A stretch of 5,370 bases of DNA. Source: Clostridiaceae bacterium (GTDB lineage: Bacteria > Bacillota > Clostridia > Oscillospirales > Acutalibacteraceae). Below the pieces are notes generated by a model. That model searched no databases. It was not told the DNA's origin and was given only the letters and a program-made list of their open reading frames with translations. A program made the position numbers and the translations under genes. The DNA is taken from positions 1-5,370 of the forward strand of contig JAEDNG010000071.1 of NCBI GenBank assembly GCA_016302625.1. The letters run 5' to 3'. Shown here one piece after another: positions 1 to 5,027 of the stretch (positions within the stretch are counted from its first letter, which is position 1; each line of letters opens with the position of its first letter).

Positions 1-85
1 CATTATCTTCACTCTCGGCAGACACGGGCAGAAAAAAGCAAAACGCCGCTAAAAAAAACACGGTTAATAATTTTTTGATTTTCAT
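1..85 (-). CDS. spoIIIAE: Stage III sporulation protein AE, N-terminal fragment
   Basis: Only the first 28 codons are in the window; the gene runs off the left edge. The ATG at 85-83 overlaps the TGA of spoIIIAD in an ATGA arrangement, so the two are probably translationally coupled, and an AGGA Shine-Dalgarno lies 8 bases upstream (97-94). The visible peptide begins MKIKKLLTVFF and has a basic N-end, a hydrophobic core rich in Phe and Leu, and an A-E cleavage-like site near residues 23-24, which is a signal peptide or first membrane anchor. SpoIIIAE in Bacillus is a polytopic mother-cell membrane protein with an N-terminal signal sequence and forms part of the SpoIIIA-SpoIIQ channel. The identity rests mainly on position, directly after spoIIIAD, and on the signal peptide, because too little sequence is present for a family match. 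Confidence 0.85.
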   Translation of the reverse strand, partial: MKIKKLLTVFFLAAFCFFLPVSAESEDN

Positions 86-468
86 TTTAAAAATCCTATC
101 GCCGTCTGTAAAATTGAGGATATCAGCGGTACCGAAAGCAGAAAAACGGCGCATTTCCCCGCAAGCTCCGCTTTTCCTGCTAAGGACGCCTGACCGCTGT
201 CGCGGCAGGCGTCGGCTATAAAGCCTGTCACATAGCCGATGCCGAGCGCTTTTAACGCCACCTTAAAGCAATCCGCGCTTATTCCGCAGCTTTCAAGCTG
301 AGTTTTTATGTATTCGATAGGTCCTACTATACTTTTCAGTATGTAAACCGTCACCACCGCGCCGCCGCCTAACACCGTCATCAGCGCATATTCGCTTTTC
401 TGCTGTTTTAAGACCAGCGCCAGAACTGCGGTTATAAGACATATAGCCAATATCTTAAAAACATCCAT
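82..468 (-). CDS. spoIIIAD: Stage III sporulation protein AD
   Basis: A 128-residue integral membrane protein of the SpoIIIAC/SpoIIIAD family, close to the usual length of about 130. Hydrophobic segments lie at roughly residues 3-20, 28-49, 68-87 and 105-124. The first half (MDVFKI, VLALVL, ALMTVLGGGAVV) is visibly similar to the neighbouring SpoIIIAC, as expected for these two paralogous proteins. It is thought to be a membrane component of the mother-cell part of the SpoIIIA channel. The ATG at 468 is chosen although the frame is open to a TTG at 483: the upstream option would run into spoIIIAC, and its extra residues are not family-like. The Shine-Dalgarno for the ATG is weak and it lies only 4 bases after the spoIIIAC stop, so translational coupling is likely. 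The stop overlaps the spoIIIAE start. Confidence 0.95.
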   Translation of the reverse strand: MDVFKILAICLITAVLALVLKQQKSEYALMTVLGGGAVVTVYILKSIVGPIEYIKTQLESCGISADCFKVALKALGIGYVTGFIADACRDSGQASLAGKAELAGKCAVFLLSVPLISSILQTAIGFLK

Positions 469-472
469 AACG

Positions 473-667
473 TTATAACCCAAACAGACTTTTTACCGAT
501 GAAAAAAGGTCGGCAATCGCGTTTACCACCATCAAAAGCACCACTACAAGTCCGGCAAGAGTCGTAAGCAGCGCCTGATCCTCTCTGCCCGAACGCACAA
601 GCACAAGGTTGAGCACAGTTACAATAATGCCGATCGCGGCTATTTTGAAAATAAAATCAACGTCCAT
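473..667 (-). CDS. spoIIIAC: Stage III sporulation protein AC
   Basis: A 64-residue, two-helix membrane protein, matching the usual SpoIIIAC size of 60-70 residues. The membrane segments are at about residues 5-24 (IFKIAAIGIIVTVLNLVLV) and 33-56 (from ALLTTLAGL on), separated by a short charged loop with SGRED. It is homologous to the N-terminal half of the adjacent SpoIIIAD. The start is an ATG with a good Shine-Dalgarno, AGGTGG, 5 bases upstream and overlapping the spoIIIAB stop codon (679-677). The intergenic gap to spoIIIAB is 9 bases. In Bacillus subtilis the protein is a mother-cell membrane component needed for sigma-G activity in the forespore after engulfment. The gene order and the paralogy with AD make the call firm. 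Confidence 0.95.
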   Translation of the reverse strand: MDVDFIFKIAAIGIIVTVLNLVLVRSGREDQALLTTLAGLVVVLLMVVNAIADLFSSVKSLFGL

Positions 668-676
668 TTATTCCAC

Positions 677-1132
677 CTACAAAAAGAAAATACATATGAA
701 AATTCCGCAGAGTATTCCGAGAGTGTCGTATAATTTGCAAAGCTCTCCGCACTTTTTTTCCGCCTCGTCGCACTTTTTTTGAACTAAGCTCATATAAAGC
801 CCCGTGCGCTCACATTCCGACTCGGCGTCCGACATGCCGAGGCTGCCGAAAAAATCCTCTAAAAGCGATATATCTCCCTTTTCTAGCCCCGCCGCGTTTA
901 TTTTAAAGCTTCCGCGATTAAAACTCGCTATATCGTTTTGGAAGCTTAAACCGACAAGCCTCCCGATTTCCCCCGAGCTTACCCGTATTCGCTCCTTAAG
1001 GTCGGACATGGAGCGGTGTATTTCGCAGAGCGTTTTGTACCTTTGTTTTAAGCGCATGGATTTAGCAAAGCCGGCAAGCGATGAAGCGCATAATATCATT
1101 ATTAGCCCCAGCAGTTTAAACAGCCATTCCAC
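677..1132 (-). CDS. spoIIIAB: Stage III sporulation protein AB
   Basis: A 151-residue protein with the SpoIIIAB layout: an N-terminal membrane helix (about residues 4-22), a soluble helical charged middle, and a second hydrophobic segment at the extreme C-terminus (about 135-151). The middle contains the FFGSLGMSD segment (residues 94-102), like the FG-x-LG-x-SD stretch seen in this family. In structures of the family the middle folds as a four-helix bundle related to type II secretion GspF, so the protein probably acts as an inner-membrane platform for the SpoIIIAA ATPase. The start chosen is GTG at 1132, because AAAGGAG (1146-1140) sits 7 bases before it; the earlier in-frame GTG at 1150 lies upstream of that site. 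The gene overlaps the end of spoIIIAA by 17 bases, so coupled translation is likely. Cysteine is unusually frequent (nine residues). Confidence 0.92.
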   Translation of the reverse strand: MEWLFKLLGLIMILCASSLAGFAKSMRLKQRYKTLCEIHRSMSDLKERIRVSSGEIGRLVGLSFQNDIASFNRGSFKINAAGLEKGDISLLEDFFGSLGMSDAESECERTGLYMSLVQKKCDEAEKKCGELCKLYDTLGILCGIFICIFFL

Positions 1133-2051
1133 AGGAAAGCTCCTTTGCACCTATAAGCTTTATAGTGCCGCCGTGTATTTCGGGCAAGAGCGCGATTTCG
1201 GATACCGCACCGCTTTTTATGAGCGCCGCGGTTACTCTTCTGCGCATTAAATCCTCCGTACAGCCGATATGCGCGGTGGTAATTATGCCGACACCCGCGC
1301 AAAAGCTTTCGCTGACGCGCCTTAGCTCCGCCTCGGTTCCTATTTCATCAAACACCACAATATCGGGAAACATTGTCCTGACAGCTATTTCGATTCCTGC
1401 CGCCTTATCCGAAGTCACAAGTACGTCGCTGTTAGCACCCAGATCGTTTTCGCTCTTTCCCTCAAAGCTGCCCGAAAGCTCGCCGCGGCTGTCTATCACC
1501 GCAATGCGGTATATTTTCCCCCATCGACCGTCGGAAAGCTGTCTTACAAGGTCACGCAGCACCGTCGTCTTTCCGCTCCCGGGAGGACCCGCTATAAGAA
1601 GCCCTCCTCCGCGGTACTCCCTTGCGATATCGTTCGCCGCACCGAAAATTTCGCGCGCTATTCTGATATTAATTGAAGAAATATCGTGCATAGAGCCGTT
1701 TTCGGTAAGAGTGCCGCACACTCCCGCCCTGTGCCCGTTCTCCATCATGACAAAGCCGTTTTTAAGTTCCTCGGTATGGGCGTAGACCGAGCTTTTGCAC
1801 AAAAGCTTAAAGCTTTCTTCAAGGTCCGATTTCTCTGCTTTTAAAAGGTCGCGGGTTATACAGAAAGAGGTTTGTCCGTTTTCGAGCACAAACACCGTCT
1901 CTCCGCTCACCGTAAGCGCCACGGGCAGTCCGCAGCGAAGTCTTATTTCCTCTGCGCTCCCCTTGACAACCGCGGGAATTTGCTCAAGCACCGAACGGAT
2001 ACGCCTATTTACCCCGTAAAGTGCACTTTCAAATCTCTCATTGTTTTCCAA
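1116..2051 (-). CDS. spoIIIAA: Stage III sporulation protein AA, ATPase of the SpoIIIA channel
   Basis: A 311-residue cytosolic ATPase, close to the about 307 of Bacillus SpoIIIAA. Visible motifs are Walker A GPPGSGKTT (155-163), a hydrophobic Walker B strand IVVFDEIGTE (231-240) and a sensor-like strand GIITTAH (255-261). The N-terminal part contains EEIRLRCGLP (34-43), typical of the family, and NGHRAGVCGT (105-114). The family resembles secretion ATPases, and SpoIIIAA is thought to power the mother-cell to forespore channel; mutants of its Walker motifs block sporulation in Bacillus. The start is TTG at 2051: an in-frame TGA lies two codons upstream, no ATG occurs in frame until residue 102, and AGGTGAT is placed correctly in front. 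It is the first gene of the operon, behind a sigma-E-type promoter. Confidence 0.97.
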   Translation of the reverse strand: MENNERFESALYGVNRRIRSVLEQIPAVVKGSAEEIRLRCGLPVALTVSGETVFVLENGQTSFCITRDLLKAEKSDLEESFKLLCKSSVYAHTEELKNGFVMMENGHRAGVCGTLTENGSMHDISSINIRIAREIFGAANDIAREYRGGGLLIAGPPGSGKTTVLRDLVRQLSDGRWGKIYRIAVIDSRGELSGSFEGKSENDLGANSDVLVTSDKAAGIEIAVRTMFPDIVVFDEIGTEAELRRVSESFCAGVGIITTAHIGCTEDLMRRRVTAALIKSGAVSEIALLPEIHGGTIKLIGAKELSCGMAV

Positions 2052-2056
2052 ATAAC

Positions 2057-2063
2057 ATCACCT
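2057..2063 (-). promoter_or_regulatory. Shine-Dalgarno site fixing the TTG start of spoIIIAA
   Basis: The minus strand reads AGGTGAT five bases before TTG at 2051-2049. It is complementary to the 16S rRNA tail, and its TGA is also an in-frame stop, so translation cannot start further upstream. A competing ATG (2058-2056) overlaps the site but leads out of frame to a stop after six codons. Confidence 0.75.
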
Positions 2064-2071
2064 CACACTAA

Positions 2072-2101
2072 ATAATATGACGGGGTTGTCCGTAATATTC
2101 T
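2072..2101 (-). promoter_or_regulatory. Sigma-E-type promoter of the spoIIIA operon
   Basis: Reading the minus strand, AGAATATT (2101-2094) is followed by 14 bases and CATATTAT (2079-2072). The Bacillus sigma-E consensus is about GKMATATT, 13-15 bases, CATACAHT, so both boxes and the spacing fit well. The spoIIIA operon is known to be transcribed by sigma-E in the mother cell. Transcription would begin near 2067-2064, leaving a leader of only about 15 bases, with the Shine-Dalgarno almost at the 5' end. The call is by sequence match only. Confidence 0.8.
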
Positions 2102-2111
2102 TTTTATGCGC

Positions 2112-2148
2112 AAAAAAACAGCTATGACCTAATTTGCCATAGCTGTTT
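2112..2148 (-). terminator. Rho-independent terminator of the minus-strand spacer transcript
   Basis: An 11-bp perfect hairpin (arms 2148-2138 and 2126-2116: AAACAGCTATG / CATAGCTGTTT, 11-base loop) is followed on the minus strand by a T-run, seven Ts in total at 2118-2112. It ends 10 bases before the sigma-E -35 box of spoIIIA. No long gene lies upstream on this strand; the only candidate substrate is the transcript starting near 2576. On the plus strand the hairpin is followed by AGATTTTTT, so it could also work weakly in that direction, where no gene precedes it. Confidence 0.75.
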
Positions 2149-2329
2149 AGATTTTTTACATATTAAGTTTAAAAGAATTGCTCAGAATTAAATCTATATC
2201 CGTGAACCGGTAATACGGTAATAATTTAATATCAATTGAAAATGTCGGTAAATGCGTTTGCATTGCAAAGACAATTTAATATCTGTTTTTTTAAGAATGT
2301 AATTTAACCGAGCGTTAAACTGAACTGTA
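2149..2329. other. AT-rich spacer with no recognised gene
   Basis: I see no convincing coding frame here on either strand. It would form the 3' part of the minus-strand transcript that starts near 2576. Visible structure is limited to a 13-base perfect palindrome TTTGCATTGCAAA (2257-2269) and an 11-base direct repeat AATTTAATATC at 2223-2233 and 2273-2283, 50 bases apart. The base composition makes the direct repeat weak evidence. Confidence 0.5.
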
Positions 2330-2503
2330 CATTGGTATCACCCAAATCAATTTATTTGAAAGCAAATTTCCTCACAATCATATAAATCACCTTTTGTGGG
2401 TTATATGTAAATTCCTTTCGGAATTAAAATTATCTGTGCATTGGACTCACCGTAAATTTATTATGGTTTTGGGTTGCCGATAATTACTTCATTGGACTCA
2501 CCG
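2330..2503 (-). repeat. Short repeat module, two exact cores and one degenerate core
   Basis: The 14-base core CGGTGAGTCCAATG (minus strand) occurs exactly at 2503-2490 and 2452-2439, 51 bases apart, and with three mismatches at 2343-2330. The first two are in the same reading frame and both encode V-S-P-M close to a stop codon. Upstream of each core the frame reads similarly: A-S-C-Q-N-K-M-K-A-VSPM in copy 1 and A-T-Q-N-H-N-K-F-T-VSPM in copy 2. Copy 3 reads N-K-L-I-W-V-I-P-M-Y in another frame. A six-bp inverted repeat (AATTCC at 2410-2415, GGAATT at 2420-2425) lies between copies 2 and 3. The repeats look like a tandemly duplicated, decaying mini-coding module. I do not recognise the family. 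Confidence 0.6.
2352..2381 (-). CDS. Possible 9-codon mini-ORF, function unknown
   Basis: The ATG at 2381 follows AAAGGTGAT with suitable spacing and encodes MIVRKFAFK before a TAA. It lies within the minus-strand spacer transcript, between repeat copies 2 and 3. Nothing except the Shine-Dalgarno and start supports translation, and so short a frame arises easily by chance. It could be a remnant of the repeated module. Confidence 0.15.
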   Translation of the reverse strand: MIVRKFAFK

Positions 2504-2549
2504 CTTTCATTTTATTTTGACAAGAAGCCGGTGGAGTATCCTCTCTCAC
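2484..2549 (-). CDS. Candidate 21-residue micropeptide, function unknown
   Basis: A GTG-started frame of 21 codons begins V-R-E-D-T-P-P-A-S and ends K-A-V-S-P-M-K before TAA. AAAGGAG (2566-2560) lies 10 bases upstream of the GTG, slightly far but acceptable, and a perfect sigma-A promoter precedes it with a leader of about 27 bases. The peptide is hydrophilic, has no membrane segment or signal peptide, and carries one cysteine. The same frame continues after the stop with 17 sense codons that end in V-S-P-M-H-R, a diverged duplicate of this peptide's second half. I do not recognise a family. It could be a real micropeptide, the leader of a regulatory RNA, or the surviving start of a decayed gene or dispersed element. 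The case for expression is stronger than the case for any function. Confidence 0.4.
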   Translation of the reverse strand: MREDTPPASCQNKMKAVSPMK

Positions 2550-2582
2550 GGTTTGTCAGCTCCTTTCCTTTTGTCTGGTTTT

Positions 2583-2611
2583 ATTATAAAGCATGTTTTA
2601 TAGTTTGTCAA
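2583..2611 (-). promoter_or_regulatory. Perfect-consensus sigma-A promoter on the minus strand
   Basis: The minus strand reads TTGACA (2611-2606), 17 bases, TATAAT (2588-2583), identical to the housekeeping consensus in both boxes and spacing. The start of transcription would be near A2576 or G2575. The transcript would run through the mini-ORF and the repeat modules to the hairpin at 2148-2112, about 460 bases, pointing towards spoIIIA. It diverges from the transporter promoter. Confidence 0.85.
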
Positions 2612-2657
2612 GCACTTTTTTAAAACTTTTATGCAAATTAACAGTTTGTTAAAAAAT

Positions 2658-2686
2658 ATGGCAAACTTCCGAAAATATGTTAAAAT
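2658..2686 (+). promoter_or_regulatory. Probable sigma-A promoter of the ABC transporter gene
   Basis: TAAAAT (2681-2686) is preceded by TG one base upstream (2678-2679), an extended -10. A 4-of-6 match to the -35 box, ATGGCA (2658-2663), lies 17 bases before it. Transcription would start near 2693, giving a leader of about 30 bases. A loose inverted repeat, GTTTG/CAAAC (2645-2649 and 2661-2665), overlaps the -35 region and might be an operator, but five-base arms are weak evidence. Confidence 0.55.
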
Positions 2687-2723
2687 AGTATATATGTATT
2701 AACAATGAAACGGAGATACAATT

Positions 2724-4637
2724 ATGAGACCTATGATGCCGCCTCCGGCAGGCATGAGGGGACCCGGACGTATCGGAGGCGGTCCCCGCGGATTTTTGAC
2801 AGAAGAAGAAAAAAAGCAAAGCCCCAAGGTTACAAAAACACTCCTTAAAAGGATACTCGGCTATTTAAAACCGTACAAATGGCAGTTTGCAGCCGTTTTC
2901 GCCGCGCTGTTTGTTTCGGCGGTGTTGGGGCTTTTCCCGTCGATAATAACCGGAAAAATCGTTGACGCCATTGTGGACGGTGGGCAAATAGCCCCGCTTG
3001 TCCGGCTTGTTATATTAGCCTTCGTTGTCATGGCGGCGGCGCAGATAATCAGCGTGCTTGAGCAGTACATAAATTCATGGATATCACAAAAGATAATTTA
3101 CGATATGCGCAATCAGATGTATGACCATTTACAGCATATGTCGCACGCATTTTTCACAAACGAGAAGCAGGGCGACATTATAACCCGCATGAACAGCGAT
3201 ATAAACGGGGTAAGCTCGGTAATTTCGGTCATTCTCACCTCTTTTGTAAGCAATATTCTGACCGTCATCACCTCGGTTTTCTATCTGTTTTATACCGACT
3301 GGCGGCTTGCGATCGTGGGACTTATCGTGCTTCCGCTTTTAATTCTTCCGACCAAATCGGTCGGCAAAAAGCGCTGGGAGCTTGTAAGCAAGGCTCAGGA
3401 AAAGCAGGACGAGCTTAATCAGCATGTAGATGAAACCCTTTCGGTAAGCGGCTCAATGCTTGTGAAGCTGTTTACAAAGGAAAAAACCGAATATGAAAAA
3501 TTCCGCAAAATAAACGACGAGGCGACAAAGGTCACCATAAAGGAACAGCGTGCCAGCAGCTGGTTTCACGTCTTTTTGGGCATGTTTATTCAAATCGCGC
3601 CTCTGCTTATCTATTTTGCAGGCGGCTTCCTTGTTATCAGCCACATTGACACAGGGCTTACCGTCGGGGATATCGCGGTTGTGGTAGCTCTTGTAAACCG
3701 ACTTTATCAGCCCGTAAGACAGCTGCTTGATTTGCAGGTGGACTTCGTGCGCTCCCTTGCGCTGTTTACGAGAATTTTTGAATATTTCGACCGCAAGTGT
3801 GACATAGAAAACCCTGAAAATCCCATAAAGCCGCCGCTTAATAACAGCAGTATTGAATTTTCGAACGTGCATTTTTCATATGAACCCGGCAACGAGATTT
3901 TAAAGGGCATAAGCTTTTTTGTGCCCAACGGAAAAATGTATGCCCTTGTGGGCACCTCGGGTGCGGGGAAGTCCACGATAATCGGCATGATCCCCCGACT
4001 TTACGATGTTACCTCAGGTAGCGTTAAGGTTGCGGGCGAGGACGTGCGGAATTTCGATTTAGCGTATCTCAGAACCAATATCGGAATTGTAACGCAGGAC
4101 ACCTATTTGTTTAACGGCACGATTCTCGAAAATCTCCTTTACGCAAAGCCCGGCGCGACAAGAGAGGAAATTGAAAACGCCTGTAAGGTCGCTAATATTT
4201 ACGATTTTATTTTGGGTCTTCCTCAAAAATTCGATACCGTTGTAGGAAACAGAGGACTAAAGCTTTCAGGCGGCGAAAAGCAGCGCGTTTCCATTGCGCG
4301 TGTGGTGCTTAAAAATCCTAAGATTCTTATTCTTGACGAAGCAACCTCCTCACTTGATTCCATTTCTGAAAGCCTTATCCAGGCGGCGCTTAACAGCATA
4401 ATGGTCGGCAGAACAAGCCTTGTTATCGCCCACCGCCTGTCCACGGTTATCGCGGCTGATAAAATTATGGTTATCGAAAACGGCGTTATAACCGAGACCG
4501 GGGCGCATGCGGAGCTTGTAAAAGTCAGTCCTAAATACAAGCTGCTTTACGAAACCCAGTTTAAAAAGGTTATCGATTATGAAACCCACCGTGAAGAAAT
4601 TAGCCAAATCGAAGAAATTTCCCCTATTTCCCATTGA
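2724..4637 (+). CDS. ABC exporter half-transporter with fused membrane and ATPase domains (multidrug/lipid type)
   Basis: This 637-residue protein has the order of a bacterial type IV ABC exporter (MsbA/BmrA-like). A Met/Pro/Gly-rich cytosolic extension (residues 1-35) precedes a six-helix membrane domain (about 53-325, helices near 53-72, 93-113, 165-189, 194-210, 283-304 and 312-325). The ATPase domain (about 376-610) has A-loop Tyr386, Walker A GTSGAGKST (410-418), Q-loop Gln458, signature LSGGE (514-518), Walker B ILILDEAT (534-541), D-loop SSLD (542-545) and H-loop His570. All catalytic residues, including Glu539, are present, so the site looks competent. The substrate cannot be read from sequence; efflux of drugs, lipids or peptides is inferred from the family. 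The ATG follows GGAG by 8 bases. No partner subunit gene is adjacent, so it may act as a homodimer or pair with a distant partner. Confidence 0.93.
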   Translation: MRPMMPPPAGMRGPGRIGGGPRGFLTEEEKKQSPKVTKTLLKRILGYLKPYKWQFAAVFAALFVSAVLGLFPSIITGKIVDAIVDGGQIAPLVRLVILAFVVMAAAQIISVLEQYINSWISQKIIYDMRNQMYDHLQHMSHAFFTNEKQGDIITRMNSDINGVSSVISVILTSFVSNILTVITSVFYLFYTDWRLAIVGLIVLPLLILPTKSVGKKRWELVSKAQEKQDELNQHVDETLSVSGSMLVKLFTKEKTEYEKFRKINDEATKVTIKEQRASSWFHVFLGMFIQIAPLLIYFAGGFLVISHIDTGLTVGDIAVVVALVNRLYQPVRQLLDLQVDFVRSLALFTRIFEYFDRKCDIENPENPIKPPLNNSSIEFSNVHFSYEPGNEILKGISFFVPNGKMYALVGTSGAGKSTIIGMIPRLYDVTSGSVKVAGEDVRNFDLAYLRTNIGIVTQDTYLFNGTILENLLYAKPGATREEIENACKVANIYDFILGLPQKFDTVVGNRGLKLSGGEKQRVSIARVVLKNPKILILDEATSSLDSISESLIQAALNSIMVGRTSLVIAHRLSTVIAADKIMVIENGVITETGAHAELVKVSPKYKLLYETQFKKVIDYETHREEISQIEEISPISH

Positions 4638-4662
4638 CTTAAAGGCAAAATGGGGTTACAAT
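4634..4662 (+). promoter_or_regulatory. Sigma-A promoter of the DUF1292 gene
   Basis: TTGACT (4634-4639), 17 bases, TACAAT (4657-4662): five of six matches in each box at ideal spacing. The -35 box contains the TGA stop of the transporter gene. Transcription would begin near 4669, downstream of the alternative ATG at 4650, which supports the later start at 4692. No terminator separates the two genes, so readthrough from the transporter is also possible. Confidence 0.75.
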
Positions 4663-4691
4663 ATAATAAGACTTATGAACGGAGGTTCATT

Positions 4692-5006
4692 ATGGACGAG
4701 ATTAAGAATAAAGACGATTACAATCCCGATATAGTCACTCTATCTGATGATGACGGCAAGGAATATACCTTTGAGGTGCTTGACGCGATTGAGACCGATA
4801 CCGGACGTTATCTTGCCATGCTGCCGGTTTACGATAATCCGCAGGATACCCTTAACGACAGCGGCGAGCTTGTGATTGTTAAGGCGGGCGAGGAAGAAAA
4901 CGGCGACGAGTATTATTACGAAATCGAGGATGACGACGAGTACGAAACTATCGCCGACGCATTTGTTGAAAGACTTGAGGATTTTTTCGAGATTGACAAT
5001 CAGTAG
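4692..5006 (+). CDS. DUF1292 family protein (YrzB-like), function unknown
   Basis: A 104-residue, strongly acidic soluble protein. The core, about residues 13-68, alternates strands with DIVTLSDDDGKEYTFEVLDA, then RYLAMLPVYDN, then GELVIVKAGEE, which is the typical pattern of DUF1292: a short beta domain found widely in Firmicutes and often next to genes such as yrrK/ruvX. The C-terminus is rich in Asp and Glu (residues 67-103), with EYYYEIEDDDEYETIADAF, also usual for the family. The biochemical function is unknown. The start at 4692 is preferred over ATG 4650 because GGAGGT (4681-4686) lies 5 bases upstream and the promoter places transcription start after 4650. The last codons carry the -35 box of the 6S RNA gene. 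Family assignment is by recognition of the pattern. Confidence 0.85.
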   Translation: MDEIKNKDDYNPDIVTLSDDDGKEYTFEVLDAIETDTGRYLAMLPVYDNPQDTLNDSGELVIVKAGEEENGDEYYYEIEDDDEYETIADAFVERLEDFFEIDNQ

Positions 5007-5020
5007 GCCGTAAATTTAAT
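4993..5020 (+). promoter_or_regulatory. Sigma-A promoter of the 6S RNA gene
   Basis: A perfect -35 box TTGACA (4993-4998) lies within the last codons of the DUF1292 gene, and TTTAAT (5015-5020, five of six) follows after 16 bases. The expected start is near 5027-5029, exactly where the 5' strand of the 6S closing stem begins. Confidence 0.75.
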
Positions 5021-5027
5021 AAACAAT

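Noticed and set aside
469..483. Upstream TTG start at 483 for spoIIIAD
   Set aside because: It would overlap spoIIIAC and add five non-family residues; the ATG at 468 gives the expected MDVFKI start that mirrors SpoIIIAC.
1133..1150. Upstream GTG start at 1150 for spoIIIAB
   Set aside because: The strong AAAGGAG site (1146-1140) lies downstream of this codon and is spaced correctly for the GTG at 1132.
804..2075. Long open frames on the plus strand opposite spoIIIAA and spoIIIAB
   Set aside because: They are Ser/Pro/Leu-rich antisense shadows without recognisable domains or Shine-Dalgarno sites, and the minus-strand genes are certain.
2330..2503. CRISPR array
   Set aside because: Only a 14-base core in three unevenly spaced copies, one degenerate, with in-frame coding similarity beyond the core and no cas genes; it does not fit repeat and spacer structure.
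2330..2611. Insertion sequence or transposase remnant
   Set aside because: No transposase-like peptide, no terminal inverted repeats and no target duplication visible, though a non-autonomous dispersed element cannot be excluded.
2861..4634. Minus-strand open frames opposite the ABC transporter
   Set aside because: No family features; the plus-strand transporter has all expected motifs over the same bases.
4650..4691. Upstream ATG at 4650 for the DUF1292 protein
   Set aside because: No Shine-Dalgarno in front, and the codon lies within the promoter spacer, before the predicted transcription start; GGAGGT precedes the ATG at 4692.
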